Positions 49,126 through 58,787 of a stretch of 64,000 nucleotides of DNA are shown piece by piece. The position numbers and the translations under genes are program-made. Every line of letters starts with the position of its first letter. Within the stretch, counting starts at the first letter, position 1. Source of the stretch: Amycolatopsis alkalitolerans. Lineage in GTDB: Bacteria; Actinomycetota; Actinomycetes; Mycobacteriales; Pseudonocardiaceae. The stretch is taken from positions 62,001 to 126,000 of the forward strand of contig NZ_VDFW01000003.1 in the NCBI RefSeq assembly GCF_006152065.1, written 5' to 3'. Below the pieces are notes generated by a model. That model saw only the letters and a list, made by a program, of their open reading frames with translations. It made no database searches and was not told the DNA's origin.

Positions 49126-49779
49126 TTAACGCCAGGTGGGCGGCAGCAGCTGACCGAGTTTGCGCACGGCCCGGTGCTGCAGCGCCTTGATGGCTCCCTC
49201 GTTGCGCTTCATGATCAGGGCGGTCTCGGTGAGCGACAGGCCCTGGACGAAGCGCAACACGATGCACTCGCGCTGGTCGTCTCCGAGCGCGGCGATGCAC
49301 TTGAGCAGCGCTTCGCGCGTCGCGCTCGTCAGCGCCTCCTGCTCGGGGCCCGTGTTGTCGTCGGAGCTCTGCCCGGCGAACGGTGCCGAGCCGGAGTCGG
49401 AGACCTCGTCGGTGACCACTTCGAGCTTGTACCGGCTCGACTTCACGTGGTCGAACACGATGTTCCGGGCGATCGTGATGAACCAGGCGCCGACGTCGCG
49501 GCCCTGGTAGCTCACCGAGGTGATCCGGCGCAGCGCGCGCAGGAAGGTCTCGCTGGTGATGTCCTCGGCGAGCTCACGGTCGCCGAGGCGGAAGAACACG
49601 TACCGGTAGACCATGTCGACGTAGCGGTCATACAGCGTGCCGAAGGCCGAACTGTCGCCCTTCTGCGCGGCATGGACGAGGTCCCACGACTCGGCGGGCT
49701 GCCCGTCCGGCCGGCTCACGGGGCGCGTGATCGTGCCGACGTGCAGCCCCAGGGGGCGTGCAGCAAGCCAGTTCGTCAC
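49126..49779 (-). CDS. BldN-like ECF sigma factor
   Basis: A 217-residue ECF sigma. Region 2 is FGTLYDRYVDMVYRYVFFRL with ITSETFLRALRRI and WFITIARNIVFDHVKSSRYK; region 4 is DDQRECIVLRFVQGLSLTET with NEGAIKALQHRAVRKLGQLL. These fit the BldN/AdsA group of Streptomyces, which drives aerial development. A 30-residue N-terminal extension precedes region 2. The GTG at 49779 has GAGGAG six bases upstream. The downstream DUF5667 gene is the likely anti-sigma. Confidence 0.85.
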   Translation of the reverse strand: MTNWLAARPLGLHVGTITRPVSRPDGQPAESWDLVHAAQKGDSSAFGTLYDRYVDMVYRYVFFRLGDRELAEDITSETFLRALRRITSVSYQGRDVGAWFITIARNIVFDHVKSSRYKLEVVTDEVSDSGSAPFAGQSSDDNTGPEQEALTSATREALLKCIAALGDDQRECIVLRFVQGLSLTETALIMKRNEGAIKALQHRAVRKLGQLLPPTWR

Positions 49780-49932
49780 GGCGACTCCTCTGTCCCGGCC
49801 AAGTGATCACCACCACTCTGGCGCTAAAGCAGCATACGTGTTGTTACCCGGAAGTAGGTAGTGGTCCTTGTCGCGGAAATGCGACGATCCGCGAGCTTCC
49901 CCATGACGGGGGAGAAGAGGAGGCTTTGCGTT

Positions 49933-51444
49933 ATGCGCAACATCGCCGGTCTGCTCGCCGACGCGGCCATCCGGTGGCCGGCTGCCCGGGCGCTCACCGA
50001 CACCACCGCGGGGACGAGTTTCACCTGGTCGGAGCTCAATTCGGCGGTCGAAAACCAGGCTCGCCGGCTGCTTGAGCGGGGGCTCGGAACCGGGGACCGG
50101 GTCGCGCTGCGGCTGCCGACTTCCGCCGATTTCGCGATCGCCCTGTTCGCCGTCGCGCGGGCCGGCGGGGTCGCGGTGCCGGTCTCCCCGCTGGCCCCCG
50201 AGGCCGAGTTGACCTGCCTCCTCGAGCACAGCGGCGCGCGGCTGGTGCTCGACCGCGAAGCGCTGAGGTCCTCGGCGGAGCCGGGCGAGCCCGTCGAGCC
50301 GTCCGGCGGCGACGAGGACATCGCCGTGCTGTCCTACACCTCCGGCACCACCGGCCCGTCCCGTGGCGTGATGTTGTCCCACCGGGCGCTGCTGGCGAAC
50401 GTCGAGCAGGTCGGGGCCGTGCCGGGCACGCTGCGCCACGGCGACCGCGTGTTCATCGCGATTCCCCTGTTCCATGTCTACGGCCTCGGCCCCGGCCTGC
50501 TGCATGCGGCCGCGGTGGGCGCGACGGCCGTGCTCGCCGAACGGTTCGACGTGGTCAAGGCTCTCGAGGTGTGTGCGGCGCACCGGGTCACGGTGATCGG
50601 CGGAGTGCCCGCGATGTACGCCGAGTTCGCCCGCATGTCCGCCGAGCAACTCGGCGAGGGGCTCGCCACCGTCCGGCTGCTCAGTTCCGGCGCCGCGCCG
50701 CTGCATCCCAAGGTGCTCGCGAGCATCCGGGAGAAGACGGGGCTCGAGATCTTCGAGGGCTACGGGCTCACCGAAGCGGCGCCGGTGGTGACGTCCACGC
50801 TGGTCACGGGCTATGCGAAACCCGGCTCGGTCGGGCGGCCCGTGCCTGGTGTCGAGCTGCGGCTGGTCGAGTCCGATGGGCTCGCCGAACCGGTCCCGCT
50901 GGACCCGGACGACCTCGACGACGCGTTCGTCGAGGACGAGGCGGGCACCGGCCTGGTGTCGGTGCGCGGCGCGAACCTGTTCTCCGGCTACTGGCCCGAC
51001 GGCGCGCACGGGCCGGACGAGGACGGCTGGTTCCGCACCGGCGACGTCGGTTACCTGGACACCGACGGCGATCTGCACCTGGTGGACCGGGCGAACGACC
51101 TGATCATCGTCAACGGCTTCAACGTCTTCCCGCACGAGGTCGAGGAGGTCATCGTGGCGATGCCCGAGGTCGCCGAGGTCGCGGTGGTTGGCATGGTCGA
51201 CGAGCGCAGCGGCGAGTCGGTCCGGGCGGTCGTCGTCCCGGCTCAGGGGGCCTCGCTATCGGAGCAGCAGGTCATGGACCACTGCGCCGAACATCTCGCC
51301 GGGTACAAGGTGCCGACGACGATCGAGTTCGCGGAGACGTTGCCGCATTCGCCGGTCGGGAAGCTGCGGCGCGTACCGCCAGCCCCTCTCCCACCACCGC
51401 CCTCAACGGAGGCGCTGCGCGCCCGGGCTAGATTCAAGCCATGA
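49933..51444 (+). CDS. Acyl-CoA synthetase / AMP-dependent ligase
   Basis: A 503-residue ANL-superfamily enzyme that activates a carboxylic acid with ATP. The P-loop-like motif is VLSYTSGTTGPSRGVMLSHR, followed by IPLFHVYGLGPGLLHAAAVG, FEGYGLTEAAP, DGWFRTGDVGYLDTDGDLHL and DRANDLIIVNGFNVFPHEVE. The C-terminal catalytic lysine lies in LPHSPVGKLRR. The substrate is not evident; an acyl-CoA synthetase is the default. ATG 49933 is favoured by AGAGGAGG upstream. It overlaps the glutaredoxin gene (ATGA). Confidence 0.88.
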   Translation: MRNIAGLLADAAIRWPAARALTDTTAGTSFTWSELNSAVENQARRLLERGLGTGDRVALRLPTSADFAIALFAVARAGGVAVPVSPLAPEAELTCLLEHSGARLVLDREALRSSAEPGEPVEPSGGDEDIAVLSYTSGTTGPSRGVMLSHRALLANVEQVGAVPGTLRHGDRVFIAIPLFHVYGLGPGLLHAAAVGATAVLAERFDVVKALEVCAAHRVTVIGGVPAMYAEFARMSAEQLGEGLATVRLLSSGAAPLHPKVLASIREKTGLEIFEGYGLTEAAPVVTSTLVTGYAKPGSVGRPVPGVELRLVESDGLAEPVPLDPDDLDDAFVEDEAGTGLVSVRGANLFSGYWPDGAHGPDEDGWFRTGDVGYLDTDGDLHLVDRANDLIIVNGFNVFPHEVEEVIVAMPEVAEVAVVGMVDERSGESVRAVVVPAQGASLSEQQVMDHCAEHLAGYKVPTTIEFAETLPHSPVGKLRRVPPAPLPPPPSTEALRARARFKP

Positions 51445-51689
51445 CCGACGTGACCGTGATGACCCGGCAGGGCTGCCATCTGTGTGAGCAGGCCGAGCAG
51501 GCCGTCGAGCGGATCTGCGGCGAGCTGGGCGTCGCCTGGACGACGGCCGACGTGGACACGAATCCCGAGTGGCGCGCGGAGTACGGCGACTACGTGCCCG
51601 TGATCCTCATCGACGGGGTCCAGCACGGGTACTGGCGGGTGGAGGAAGACCGCTTCCGTAAGGCTCTCGTAACCGCCGTTCACCAGTGA
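51441..51689 (+). CDS. Glutaredoxin-like thiol protein (Rv0508-like)
   Basis: An 82-residue thioredoxin-fold protein with active site RQGCHLCEQA (CxxC) and a cis-proline loop YVPVILIDG. It begins VTVMTRQGC, typical of the short DUF836/glutaredoxin family. The partner thiol in actinobacteria would be mycothiol. The ATG overlaps the stop of the synthetase gene by four bases. Confidence 0.87.
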   Translation: MTDVTVMTRQGCHLCEQAEQAVERICGELGVAWTTADVDTNPEWRAEYGDYVPVILIDGVQHGYWRVEEDRFRKALVTAVHQ

Positions 51690-51719
51690 ATCCGCGGGGC
51701 TCGCGCGAAGAATGAGAAC

Positions 51720-53249
51720 GTGAGCACTGACCTGGGCGAAGCACCCGCCGGCGCGCCGCCGAAGCTGAGTCCGGCCGTCGCGGGCCTGATCGGCGTGCTG
51801 GCGCTCGTCGCCGCGCTCGCCGCGGGGCATCTCGTGGCCGCGTTCGTCGGCCCCGGGGCTTCGCCGTATTTCGCCGTCGGCAACGCGGCGATCGATCTCA
51901 CCCCGGCCTGGCTCAAGGACTTCGCGGTCAACGCGTTCGGCACGAACGACAAGCCCGTGCTGCTCGGCGGGATGGCCGTGGTGATGGTGCTGCTGGCCGT
52001 CGTCGCCGGGCTGATCTCGCGCGAGCGTTCATGGCCGGGGCAGATCGTGATAGCGGTGTTCGGGGCGGTCGGTATCGCCGCCGTCTGGGGCCGACCCGAC
52101 CTGGGGCAGGCCGCGCTGTTCGCACCCGCGGTGAGCCTCGTCGCCGGGCTGCTCGTGTTCCGGTGGCTGCATCGCGCGGCGCTCACCCGCGGGGTTTCGG
52201 CTTCCCGCCGCCAGTTCCTGTTCGCCGTCGTCGCGGCCGGGGTCGCGGGTGCGGTCGGGCAGTGGGCCGGTTCGCGGCGCGACGCCGCTCCGTCGCGCGC
52301 GTCGATCGGCCGCCTGGTCCCCGCCCAGCCGGCGCCGCCCGTGCCGGCCGGCGCCGATTTCGCGAAGCTGGGCACGCCGACGTTCATCACGCCGAACAGC
52401 GACTTCTACCGGATCGACACGGCACTGGTGGTGCCGCAGGTGCCGGCCGAGGACTGGCGCCTGCGTATCCACGGCATGGTCGAGAAGGAGCTGACCTTCA
52501 CCTACGACGACATCCGCGGCCGGCCGCTCATCGAGCGCATCGTCACGCTCTGCTGCGTGTCGAACCCGGTCGGCGGGCCGTACATCTCCACCTCCCGCTT
52601 CGTCGGCGTCGACCTCGCGGAACTGCTCGGCGAAGCGGGTGTCCGGGCGGGGGCCCAGCAGCTGTTCTCGACCAGCAGCGACGGGTTCACCGCGGGCACC
52701 CCGGTGCCTACGATCATGGAACCGGGCCGCGGCGCGATGCTCGCGATCGGGATGAACGGCGAACCGCTGCCGATCGAGCACGGCTTCCCCGCGCGGCTGG
52801 TGGTGCCCGGTCTGTACGGCTACGTGTCGGCGACGAAATGGGTCACCGATCTGGAACTGACCACCTGGGACGCGAAGCAGGCGTACTGGCTGCAACGCGG
52901 CTGGTCCGAGCAGGGGCCGATCAAGACCGAGTCGCGGATCGACGCGCCGCAGGGTCGCGTGGCCGCGGGCAAGGTCCGGCTCGCCGGCATCGCGTGGGCC
53001 CAGCACACCGGGATCGACAAGGTCGACGTCCAGCTCGACGGCGGGCCGTGGCGGCAGGCGGTGCTCTCGACGGAGGTCACGCCGAACGCGTGGCGGATGT
53101 GGTGGGCCGAGGTCGACGCCGCACCGGGAGCGCATACGGCGAGCGTCCGGGCCACCGACCGGTCCGGCTACACGCAGACCGACCAGCTCGCCGACGTGGT
53201 CCCCGACGGAGCCACGGGCTGGCACACGATCACCTTCACCGCGCGCTGA
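51720..53249 (+). CDS. Molybdopterin-dependent (sulfite-oxidase-fold) membrane oxidoreductase
   Basis: A 509-residue protein. The first 190 residues hold about five membrane helices (LIGVLALVAALAAGHLVAAF, PVLLGGMAVVMVLLAVVAGL and others) and a basic RRQFLFAVVAAGV segment that could be a transport signal. The soluble domain has LTFTYDDIRGRPLIERIVTL then CCVSNPVGGPYIS, with the cysteine that binds molybdenum, and a Mo-co dimerisation part (VRLAGIAWAQHTGIDKVDVQ). It works outside the membrane on an unknown oxidised or reduced substrate. GTG 51720. Confidence 0.85.
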   Translation: MSTDLGEAPAGAPPKLSPAVAGLIGVLALVAALAAGHLVAAFVGPGASPYFAVGNAAIDLTPAWLKDFAVNAFGTNDKPVLLGGMAVVMVLLAVVAGLISRERSWPGQIVIAVFGAVGIAAVWGRPDLGQAALFAPAVSLVAGLLVFRWLHRAALTRGVSASRRQFLFAVVAAGVAGAVGQWAGSRRDAAPSRASIGRLVPAQPAPPVPAGADFAKLGTPTFITPNSDFYRIDTALVVPQVPAEDWRLRIHGMVEKELTFTYDDIRGRPLIERIVTLCCVSNPVGGPYISTSRFVGVDLAELLGEAGVRAGAQQLFSTSSDGFTAGTPVPTIMEPGRGAMLAIGMNGEPLPIEHGFPARLVVPGLYGYVSATKWVTDLELTTWDAKQAYWLQRGWSEQGPIKTESRIDAPQGRVAAGKVRLAGIAWAQHTGIDKVDVQLDGGPWRQAVLSTEVTPNAWRMWWAEVDAAPGAHTASVRATDRSGYTQTDQLADVVPDGATGWHTITFTAR

Positions 53250-53275
53250 GCCCCGGCTGTGTCTGGTCAAGGCGT

Positions 53276-53306
53276 TTTGCATGCAGGTAGAATGCTTGCA
53301 TGGTGA
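53276..53306 (+). promoter_or_regulatory. Promoter and operator of the vapBC-type pair, probably leaderless
   Basis: TAGAAT at 53288-53293 is a good -10 box six bases before the ATG at 53300. It sits between CATGCA (53280-53285) and TGCATG (53297-53302), an inverted repeat with an 11-base centre, and TTGCATG also recurs as a direct repeat. The antitoxin would bind here to repress its own operon, as is usual for such pairs. Confidence 0.5.
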
Positions 53307-53557
53307 GCATTCAGATCCGGGACGTTCCGGAGCAGGTCAGGGACACATTGGCGACCCTCGCCCACTCGCGAGGGCAGTCGATGCAGGCCTACCTGCGGGG
53401 GCTCTTAGAGGAAGACGCTTGCCGTGCGAACAACATCGATCTGCTCAAGCGCGTGCGGGAAGTCGGCGGCGGGTACTCTTCCGAAACGGGAGAAGCCGCC
53501 CAGACAATCGCCGAGCTTCGCGCCGAGCGTGATCGCCGGAACGCCGGGGACGCATGA
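53300..53557 (+). CDS. FitA/VapB-type antitoxin
   Basis: An 85-residue protein. The first 45 residues form a ribbon-helix-helix: VSIQIRDVPEQVRDTLATLA, then HSRGQSMQAYLRGLLEEDA. The rest is a flexible, charged tail that should wrap the toxin. The ATG at 53300 follows a -10 box at once, so the transcript is likely leaderless. The stop overlaps the toxin start (ATGA). Confidence 0.85.
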   Translation: MVSIQIRDVPEQVRDTLATLAHSRGQSMQAYLRGLLEEDACRANNIDLLKRVREVGGGYSSETGEAAQTIAELRAERDRRNAGDA

Positions 53558-53979
53558 TCGTCATCGATGCGTCGCTGATGGTCGAGGCGTTGGTCAATGA
53601 CAGTGTCCTTGGCGACCTGGCGCAATCCGCGTTGAACGCCGATCCCCGCTGGGTCGCGCCTGAGCACCTTCGCGTTGAGGCCACTTCCGCGATCAGGGGC
53701 CTCTTGCTTGCCAAGAAGCTCAGCGGGGAACGCGCGGACACCGCCGTGAGCACTCTCAACCAGCTCACCGTCGGCTATGCGGGCTGGGGCGAGATCGCCG
53801 ACCGGGTGTGGGAACTGCGGCACAACCTGACGCCGTACGACGCGGCGTACATCGCGCTCGCCGAGATCAGGGGCTGCCGCCTCGTCACCACCGACCGGAA
53901 GCTGTTGGACTGCTCCGCGCGCAGTTGCCAGGTTGACGTCGTCGGAGATCCCGCGCCAGCTCCACGAGTAGGCACCTGA
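53554..53979 (+). CDS. VapC-type PIN-domain toxin
   Basis: A 141-residue PIN ribonuclease. Acidic metal ligands are seen in IVIDASLMVEALV (Asp5), RVEATSAIRGLL (Glu), LTPYDAAYIALA (Asp) and LVTTDRKLLD (Asp). All four are present, so it can be active against RNA when free of its antitoxin. It is co-translated with the FitA/VapB-type gene. Target unknown. Confidence 0.88.
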   Translation: MIVIDASLMVEALVNDSVLGDLAQSALNADPRWVAPEHLRVEATSAIRGLLLAKKLSGERADTAVSTLNQLTVGYAGWGEIADRVWELRHNLTPYDAAYIALAEIRGCRLVTTDRKLLDCSARSCQVDVVGDPAPAPRVGT

Positions 53980-54017
53980 CGTTCGTGTGTCCGGGGCCAT
54001 GCCTCCGACCAGCCACT

Positions 54018-54035
54018 TTGTGCCTGCGTTCACAA
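54018..54035. promoter_or_regulatory. Rex operator (ROP) upstream of rex-hemACD
   Basis: TTGTGCCTGCGTTCACAA has the outer arms TTGTG and CACAA with an eight-base centre, matching the Rex consensus TTGTGAA-N4-TTCACAA (right half perfect, left half one to two changes). It is about 135 bases upstream of the chosen rex start and signals autoregulation by redox state. Confidence 0.7.
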
Positions 54036-54153
54036 ATGGCTACCGTAGTGCGGTATCCCCGCGCGGCCCCGGCATCGAACCGGACTTCGCTCGCCGGGTC
54101 AAGGGAAAGTTTCACCAGCGGTGTTGACGGTGTCGGACGAGGAGGCCAGCGTG

Positions 54154-54933
54154 GTGGCACGGCGTGGCCGGCGGAACGGTGCCCGAGTCGATATCGACGC
54201 CGACAACGCGCCCACGGCCGAGATGCCGGCCGTCACCGACGGCGGCGCCGATCCGGTCCGCGTGAAGTCCATCCCCGAAGCCGCCGTCGCGCGCCTCGCC
54301 GTGTATCTGCGGGTGCTGTCCGCGATGGCCGAGCAGGGCGCGACCACGGTCGCGAGCGAGGAACTCTCCGCCGCTGCCGGGGTCAACTCGGCCAAGCTGC
54401 GCAAGGACCTGTCGTACCTGGGGTCCTACGGAACGCGCGGGGTCGGCTACGAGGTGCAGGTGCTCGTTGGCCAGATCGAGCGCACGCTGGGGCTCACCCG
54501 CCAGCACAAGGTCGCCGTGGTGGGAATCGGGAACCTGGGTCATGCGTTGGCCAACTACGGCGGGTTCCCCGGCCGGGGGTTCCCCGTCGAGGCGCTGTTC
54601 GACGTGGACGCCGATCTGATCGGGGTCCCCGTGGGCGGGATCCCGGTCTCGCATGTGGACGACATCCCGAAGGTGTGTGCCGAACGCGGTATCTCCATCG
54701 GTGTGGTCGCGACGCCCCCGACGGCGGCGCAGTCCGTCTGCGACCGCTTGGTCTCCGGTGGCGTGCAGTGCATCCTGAACTTCGCGCCCGTGGTGCTGCA
54801 GGTGCCGGAGCACGTCGAGGTCCGCAAGGTGGATCTCGCCGTCGAGCTGCAGATCCTGTCCTTCCACGTCGCGCGGCGCGCGGACGAGAAGAACGGTTCC
54901 CACAAGGTGGGTAACGGAATGGTGGTGCGGTGA
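54154..54933 (+). CDS. rex: Redox-sensing transcriptional repressor Rex
   Basis: A 259-residue repressor that binds DNA when NADH/NAD is low. The winged helix is [20 protein letters not shown] with [15 protein letters not shown]; the Rossmann domain has [20 protein letters not shown] and [21 protein letters not shown] 40-residue polar extension precedes the usual [16 protein letters not shown] at 54140-54145 supports GTG 54154 (or 54151) instead of GTG 54121. It overlaps hemA by four bases (GTGA). Confidence 0.92.
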   Translation: MARRGRRNGARVDIDADNAPTAEMPAVTDGGADPVRVKSIPEAAVARLAVYLRVLSAMAEQGATTVASEELSAAAGVNSAKLRKDLSYLGSYGTRGVGYEVQVLVGQIERTLGLTRQHKVAVVGIGNLGHALANYGGFPGRGFPVEALFDVDADLIGVPVGGIPVSHVDDIPKVCAERGISIGVVATPPTAAQSVCDRLVSGGVQCILNFAPVVLQVPEHVEVRKVDLAVELQILSFHVARRADEKNGSHKVGNGMVVR

Positions 54934-56255
54934 CTGTGTCTGTGCTGGCCGTGGGGCTTTCGTATCGCACGGCTGAGCTGCGCAAGCTCGAACGCGCCGC
55001 GATCGGCGCCGACGAGCTGGACAAGGTGCTGCACCAGCTCCAGCAGGCGCCGCACGTGAACGAGGTGATGCTCGTCTCCACGTGCAACCGCATCGAGGTC
55101 TACTCGGTCGTCGAGACCTTCCACGGCGGGCTGGCCGATGTGTCGGAAGTGCTGGCGCAGCAGGCCGACTGTGCCGCCGCCGACCTTTACGACAACTTGT
55201 ATGTGCACTACGCGGGCGCCGCGGTCGAGCACATCTTCTCGGTGGCTTCGGGCCTCGACTCGATGGTCGTCGGAGAAACCCAGATCCTCGGCCAGGTCCG
55301 CAACGCCTACGCCGCCGCCCGCGAAGCCGGCACCGTCGGCCGCACCCTCCACGAGCTGATCCAGACGACACTGCGGGTCGGCAAGCGTGTGCACAGCGAG
55401 ACCGGGCTCGACACGCTCGGCGCGTCGGTCGTGTCCGAGGCGCTGGGGGAGACGCCGGAGCTCGAGGGCAAGCACGCGGTGATCGTCGGCGCCGGATCGA
55501 TGGGCGCGCTGTCGGCGAGCCAGCTGCGCAAGGCCGGGATCGGCCGGATCACCGTGGTGAACCGCACACTCGAAAACGCCGAACGACTCGCCGCGAACGT
55601 GACCGAGCTGGGCGTACCTGCCGAGGCCGGCGTGATGGACGAGCTGGCCCACCGCCTCGCCGAGGCCGACGTGGCGGTGAGCTGCACCGGCGCCCAGGAC
55701 GTGGTGCTGCTGGCCGAGCACATCATGCCGCGCGGTGGCCGCGAGCTGGTGATCTGCGATCTCGGCCTGCCGCGTGACGTCGACCCGTCCGTCGGGGCGG
55801 TGCCCGGGGTCCGGCTGGTGGATCTGGAAACGGTGCGACGGCGCATGGATTCCGTCGGCGGCGCGTCGTCGGCCAAGCAGATCGCCCGTGCCACCGGGAT
55901 CGTGCTCGACGAGGTGCGTGAGTACCTTGCCGGCCAGCGCAGCGCCGCGGTCACCCCGACCGTGACCGCGCTGCGCAAGCGGGCCGCCGAGGTGGTCGAC
56001 GCGGAACTGCTCCGCCTCGATCACCGGCTGCCGGAACTCGAGCCGGGCGTGCGCGACGAGTTCGCGCGCACCGTGCGCCGGGTCGTCGACAAGCTGCTCC
56101 ACGCGCCGACCGTGCGGGTCAAGCAACTCGCCGCCGACGCGCAGGGCACCGATTACGCCAGCGCGCTGCGGGAACTCTTCGAGCTGGATCCTGCCTCGCC
56201 GGCCGTGGTCGCGAGCCCCTCTCCCCAACCCAGTACAGACGGTGAAACTCAGTGA
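54930..56255 (+). CDS. hemA: Glutamyl-tRNA reductase
   Basis: A 441-residue enzyme that makes glutamate-1-semialdehyde from glutamyl-tRNA with NADPH, the entry step of heme synthesis. [20 protein letters not shown] carries the catalytic Cys. [20 protein letters not shown] is the tRNA/active-site helix, [20 protein letters not shown] the NADPH fold, and [19 protein letters not shown] the dimerisation arm. Start GTG 54930 overlaps rex; the stop overlaps hemC (GTGA). It is the second gene of the rex operon. Confidence 0.96.
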   Translation: MTVSVLAVGLSYRTAELRKLERAAIGADELDKVLHQLQQAPHVNEVMLVSTCNRIEVYSVVETFHGGLADVSEVLAQQADCAAADLYDNLYVHYAGAAVEHIFSVASGLDSMVVGETQILGQVRNAYAAAREAGTVGRTLHELIQTTLRVGKRVHSETGLDTLGASVVSEALGETPELEGKHAVIVGAGSMGALSASQLRKAGIGRITVVNRTLENAERLAANVTELGVPAEAGVMDELAHRLAEADVAVSCTGAQDVVLLAEHIMPRGGRELVICDLGLPRDVDPSVGAVPGVRLVDLETVRRRMDSVGGASSAKQIARATGIVLDEVREYLAGQRSAAVTPTVTALRKRAAEVVDAELLRLDHRLPELEPGVRDEFARTVRRVVDKLLHAPTVRVKQLAADAQGTDYASALRELFELDPASPAVVASPSPQPSTDGETQ

Positions 56256-57220
56256 CACGAACCATCAGGATCGGCACCAGAGGCAGCGCCCTCGCTCTCG
56301 TGCAGACCGGCACCATCGCCGAAGCGTTGCGGAAGGCGGGGGAGAACGTCGAGATCGTCAAGGTCTCCACGCCCGGTGACCGCTCGCACGCCCCGATCGC
56401 GGAGATCGGCGTCGGCGTGTTCACCTCCGCGCTCCGCGACGCCTTGCTGCACAAGCAGGTCGACGTCGCCGTGCACTCGTACAAAGACCTCCCGACGGCG
56501 CCGCAGCCGGGGATCGTGCTGGCCGCCGTGCCGCCGCGCGAGGACCCGCGTGACGCGCTGATCGCCCGCGACGGGCTGACGCTCGGCGAGCTCCCGCCGG
56601 GTTCGGTCGTCGGCACCGGGGCCGCCCGCCGGATCGCGCAGCTGCGCGCGCTCGGGCTCGGTTTGGAAATCGTGCCGATTCGCGGCAACATAGACACCCG
56701 GCTCCGCAAGGTCGCGGACGGTGAGCTGGACGCCATCGTGATCGCGCGGGCCGGCATCTCCCGGCTCGGCCGGGCCGGTGAGATCACCGAAACCCTGGAT
56801 CCGATCCAGATGCTGCCCGCCCCCGCCCAGGGCGCGCTGGCGATCGAGTGCCGCGTCGACGACGTGGACATCGAGCATCTGCTCCGATCCATTGTGGACG
56901 ACGAGGGAACCCGGGCCGCGGTGACGGCCGAGCGCGCGATGCTCGCGACGCTCGAAGCCGGCTGCAGCGCGCCCGTCGGTGCCCTCGCCGAGGTGGTGGA
57001 GGACATCCAGGACGGCGGTGCCGAGGGCGACCTCGTGGTCGAACGCGTATCGCTGCGCGGGGTGGCCGCCGCCGGGCTCGACGCGGATTCGGTGGAGTTG
57101 ATCCGTGCCTCCGCCGTCGCGGACAAGAGCGATGCGGAGCGACTCGGCCGCGACCTGGCCGCGGAGCTGCTCGACCTGGGTGCCGGCGCGCTGTCCGGCC
57201 CGGGCCGCAACCAACGTTGA
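56252..57220 (+). CDS. hemC: Porphobilinogen deaminase
   Basis: A 322-residue enzyme that polymerises four porphobilinogens to hydroxymethylbilane. [40 protein letters not shown] and [20 protein letters not shown] are its signature loops, and [14 protein letters not shown] contains the cysteine that holds the dipyrromethane cofactor. GTG 56252 overlaps the hemA stop by four bases. Confidence 0.97.
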   Translation: MTRTIRIGTRGSALALVQTGTIAEALRKAGENVEIVKVSTPGDRSHAPIAEIGVGVFTSALRDALLHKQVDVAVHSYKDLPTAPQPGIVLAAVPPREDPRDALIARDGLTLGELPPGSVVGTGAARRIAQLRALGLGLEIVPIRGNIDTRLRKVADGELDAIVIARAGISRLGRAGEITETLDPIQMLPAPAQGALAIECRVDDVDIEHLLRSIVDDEGTRAAVTAERAMLATLEAGCSAPVGALAEVVEDIQDGGAEGDLVVERVSLRGVAAAGLDADSVELIRASAVADKSDAERLGRDLAAELLDLGAGALSGPGRNQR

Positions 57221-57251
57221 CAGAGATATTCGGTACTGGAGAAAGAAGACA

Positions 57252-58784
57252 ATGACCCCCGCGCGGAACACCGCTGGGCGCGTCGCGTTCGTGGGCTCCG
57301 GCCCCGGCGACGCCGGATTGCTGACCGTTCGTGCCCAGGAACTGCTGGCCAAGGCCGAGGTCGTGGTGACCGACCCCGACGTGCCGGCCGGTGTGCTCGC
57401 CGCGGCCAGCGCGGACGCCGAGGTGCGCCCCGCCGTCGGTGAGCCGGGCGAAGTGGCCAAGGACCTGGCCGGTGAGGCGAAGGCGGGCCGGCTCGTGCTG
57501 CGCCTCGTCAGCGGCGACCCGCTGACCCTGCCCGCCGGCGTCGCCGAGGTGCAGGCGGTGGCGAAGACCAGTGCCGTGTTCGAGGTCGTGCCCGGTGTCT
57601 CACCGGGCGTCGCGGTGCCGGCGTACGCCGGCATCGCGCTCGGCGGCACGTACGCCGAGGTCGACGCCCGCGGCGAGGTCGACTGGGCCGGCCTGGCCGC
57701 GGTCAAGGGCCCGATCGTCCTGCACGCCACTTCGGCGCACCTGGCCGAGGCGGCCGGGGCGCTGGTCGAGCACGGTCTGGCGCCGTCCACGCCGGTCGCG
57801 GTGACCTCGAACGGGACCATCAACACGCAGCGCACCCTCGACAGCACGCTGGCCACGCTGGCGCAGGACGCGGGCGAGCTCGTTGGGCCGCTGGTGGTGA
57901 CCATCGGGGACGTGGCCGGGCACCGCGCGAAGCTGTCCTGGTGGGAGTCGCGGGCACTGTACGGCTGGAAGGTGCTGGTGCCGCGCACCAAGGAGCAGGC
58001 CGGCGAGATGGCCGAGCGGCTCCGCAGCCACGGCGCGACTTCGCACGAGGTGCCCACGATCTCGGTGGAACCGCCGCGCAGCCCGGCGCAGATGGAGCGC
58101 TCGGTCAAGGGTCTGGTCGACGGGCGGTACCAGTGGATCGTGTTCACCTCGGCCAACGCGGTGCGCGCGGTATGGGAGAAGTTCGAGGAGTTCGGGCTCG
58201 ACGCGCGGGCCTTCTCGGGTGTGAAGATCGCGTGCGTCGGCGAGGCGACCGCGGATCGGGTGCGGGCGTTCGGGATCAACCCGGAGCTGGTGCCGAAGGG
58301 AGAGCAGTCCAGCGACGGCCTGCTGGCCGAGTTCCCGCCCTACGACGACATTCTCGACCCGGTGAACCGCGTGCTGCTGCCGCGTGCAGACATCGCGACG
58401 GAGACGCTGTCGGCCGGTCTGGTCGAGCGCGGCTGGGAGGTCGACGACGTGACGGCGTACCGCACGGTGCGCGCCGCGCCGCCGCCGGCGGAAACCCGCG
58501 AGATGATCAAGACCGGTGGTTTCGACGCGGTGTGCTTCACGTCCTCGTCGACGGTCCGGAACCTGGTCGGTATCGCGGGCAAGCCGCATACGAGGACCCT
58601 GGTGGCCTGCATCGGCCCGAAGACGGCGGAGACGGCCGTCGAGTTCGGCCTGCGGGTGGACGTCCAGCCGGAGAAGGCGGACGTCCGGCATCTCGTGGAC
58701 GCGCTCGCGGCGCACGCCGCGAAGCTGCGCGCCGAGGGCGCGCTGCCGCCGCCGCGCAAGGCGAAGCGCACCCGGCGTTCGTGA
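57252..58784 (+). CDS. hemD: Uroporphyrinogen-III synthase fused to a methylase-like domain
   Basis: A 510-residue two-domain protein. Residues 1-235 resemble SUMT/CobA tetrapyrrole methylases (VAFVGSGPGDAGLLTVRAQE), but the usual GDPFVFGRG loop is only SGDPLTLPAG, so methylation is doubtful. Residues 245-490 are HemD proper: KVLVPRTKEQAGEMAERLRS, WIVFTSANAVRAVWE and AVCFTSSSTVRNLVGIAGKP, which cyclise hydroxymethylbilane to uroporphyrinogen III. The ATG at 57252 follows GAAAGAAG. Separated from hemC by 31 bases. A strong terminator follows. Confidence 0.92.
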   Translation: MTPARNTAGRVAFVGSGPGDAGLLTVRAQELLAKAEVVVTDPDVPAGVLAAASADAEVRPAVGEPGEVAKDLAGEAKAGRLVLRLVSGDPLTLPAGVAEVQAVAKTSAVFEVVPGVSPGVAVPAYAGIALGGTYAEVDARGEVDWAGLAAVKGPIVLHATSAHLAEAAGALVEHGLAPSTPVAVTSNGTINTQRTLDSTLATLAQDAGELVGPLVVTIGDVAGHRAKLSWWESRALYGWKVLVPRTKEQAGEMAERLRSHGATSHEVPTISVEPPRSPAQMERSVKGLVDGRYQWIVFTSANAVRAVWEKFEEFGLDARAFSGVKIACVGEATADRVRAFGINPELVPKGEQSSDGLLAEFPPYDDILDPVNRVLLPRADIATETLSAGLVERGWEVDDVTAYRTVRAAPPPAETREMIKTGGFDAVCFTSSSTVRNLVGIAGKPHTRTLVACIGPKTAETAVEFGLRVDVQPEKADVRHLVDALAAHAAKLRAEGALPPPRKAKRTRRS

Positions 58785-58787
58785 CCC

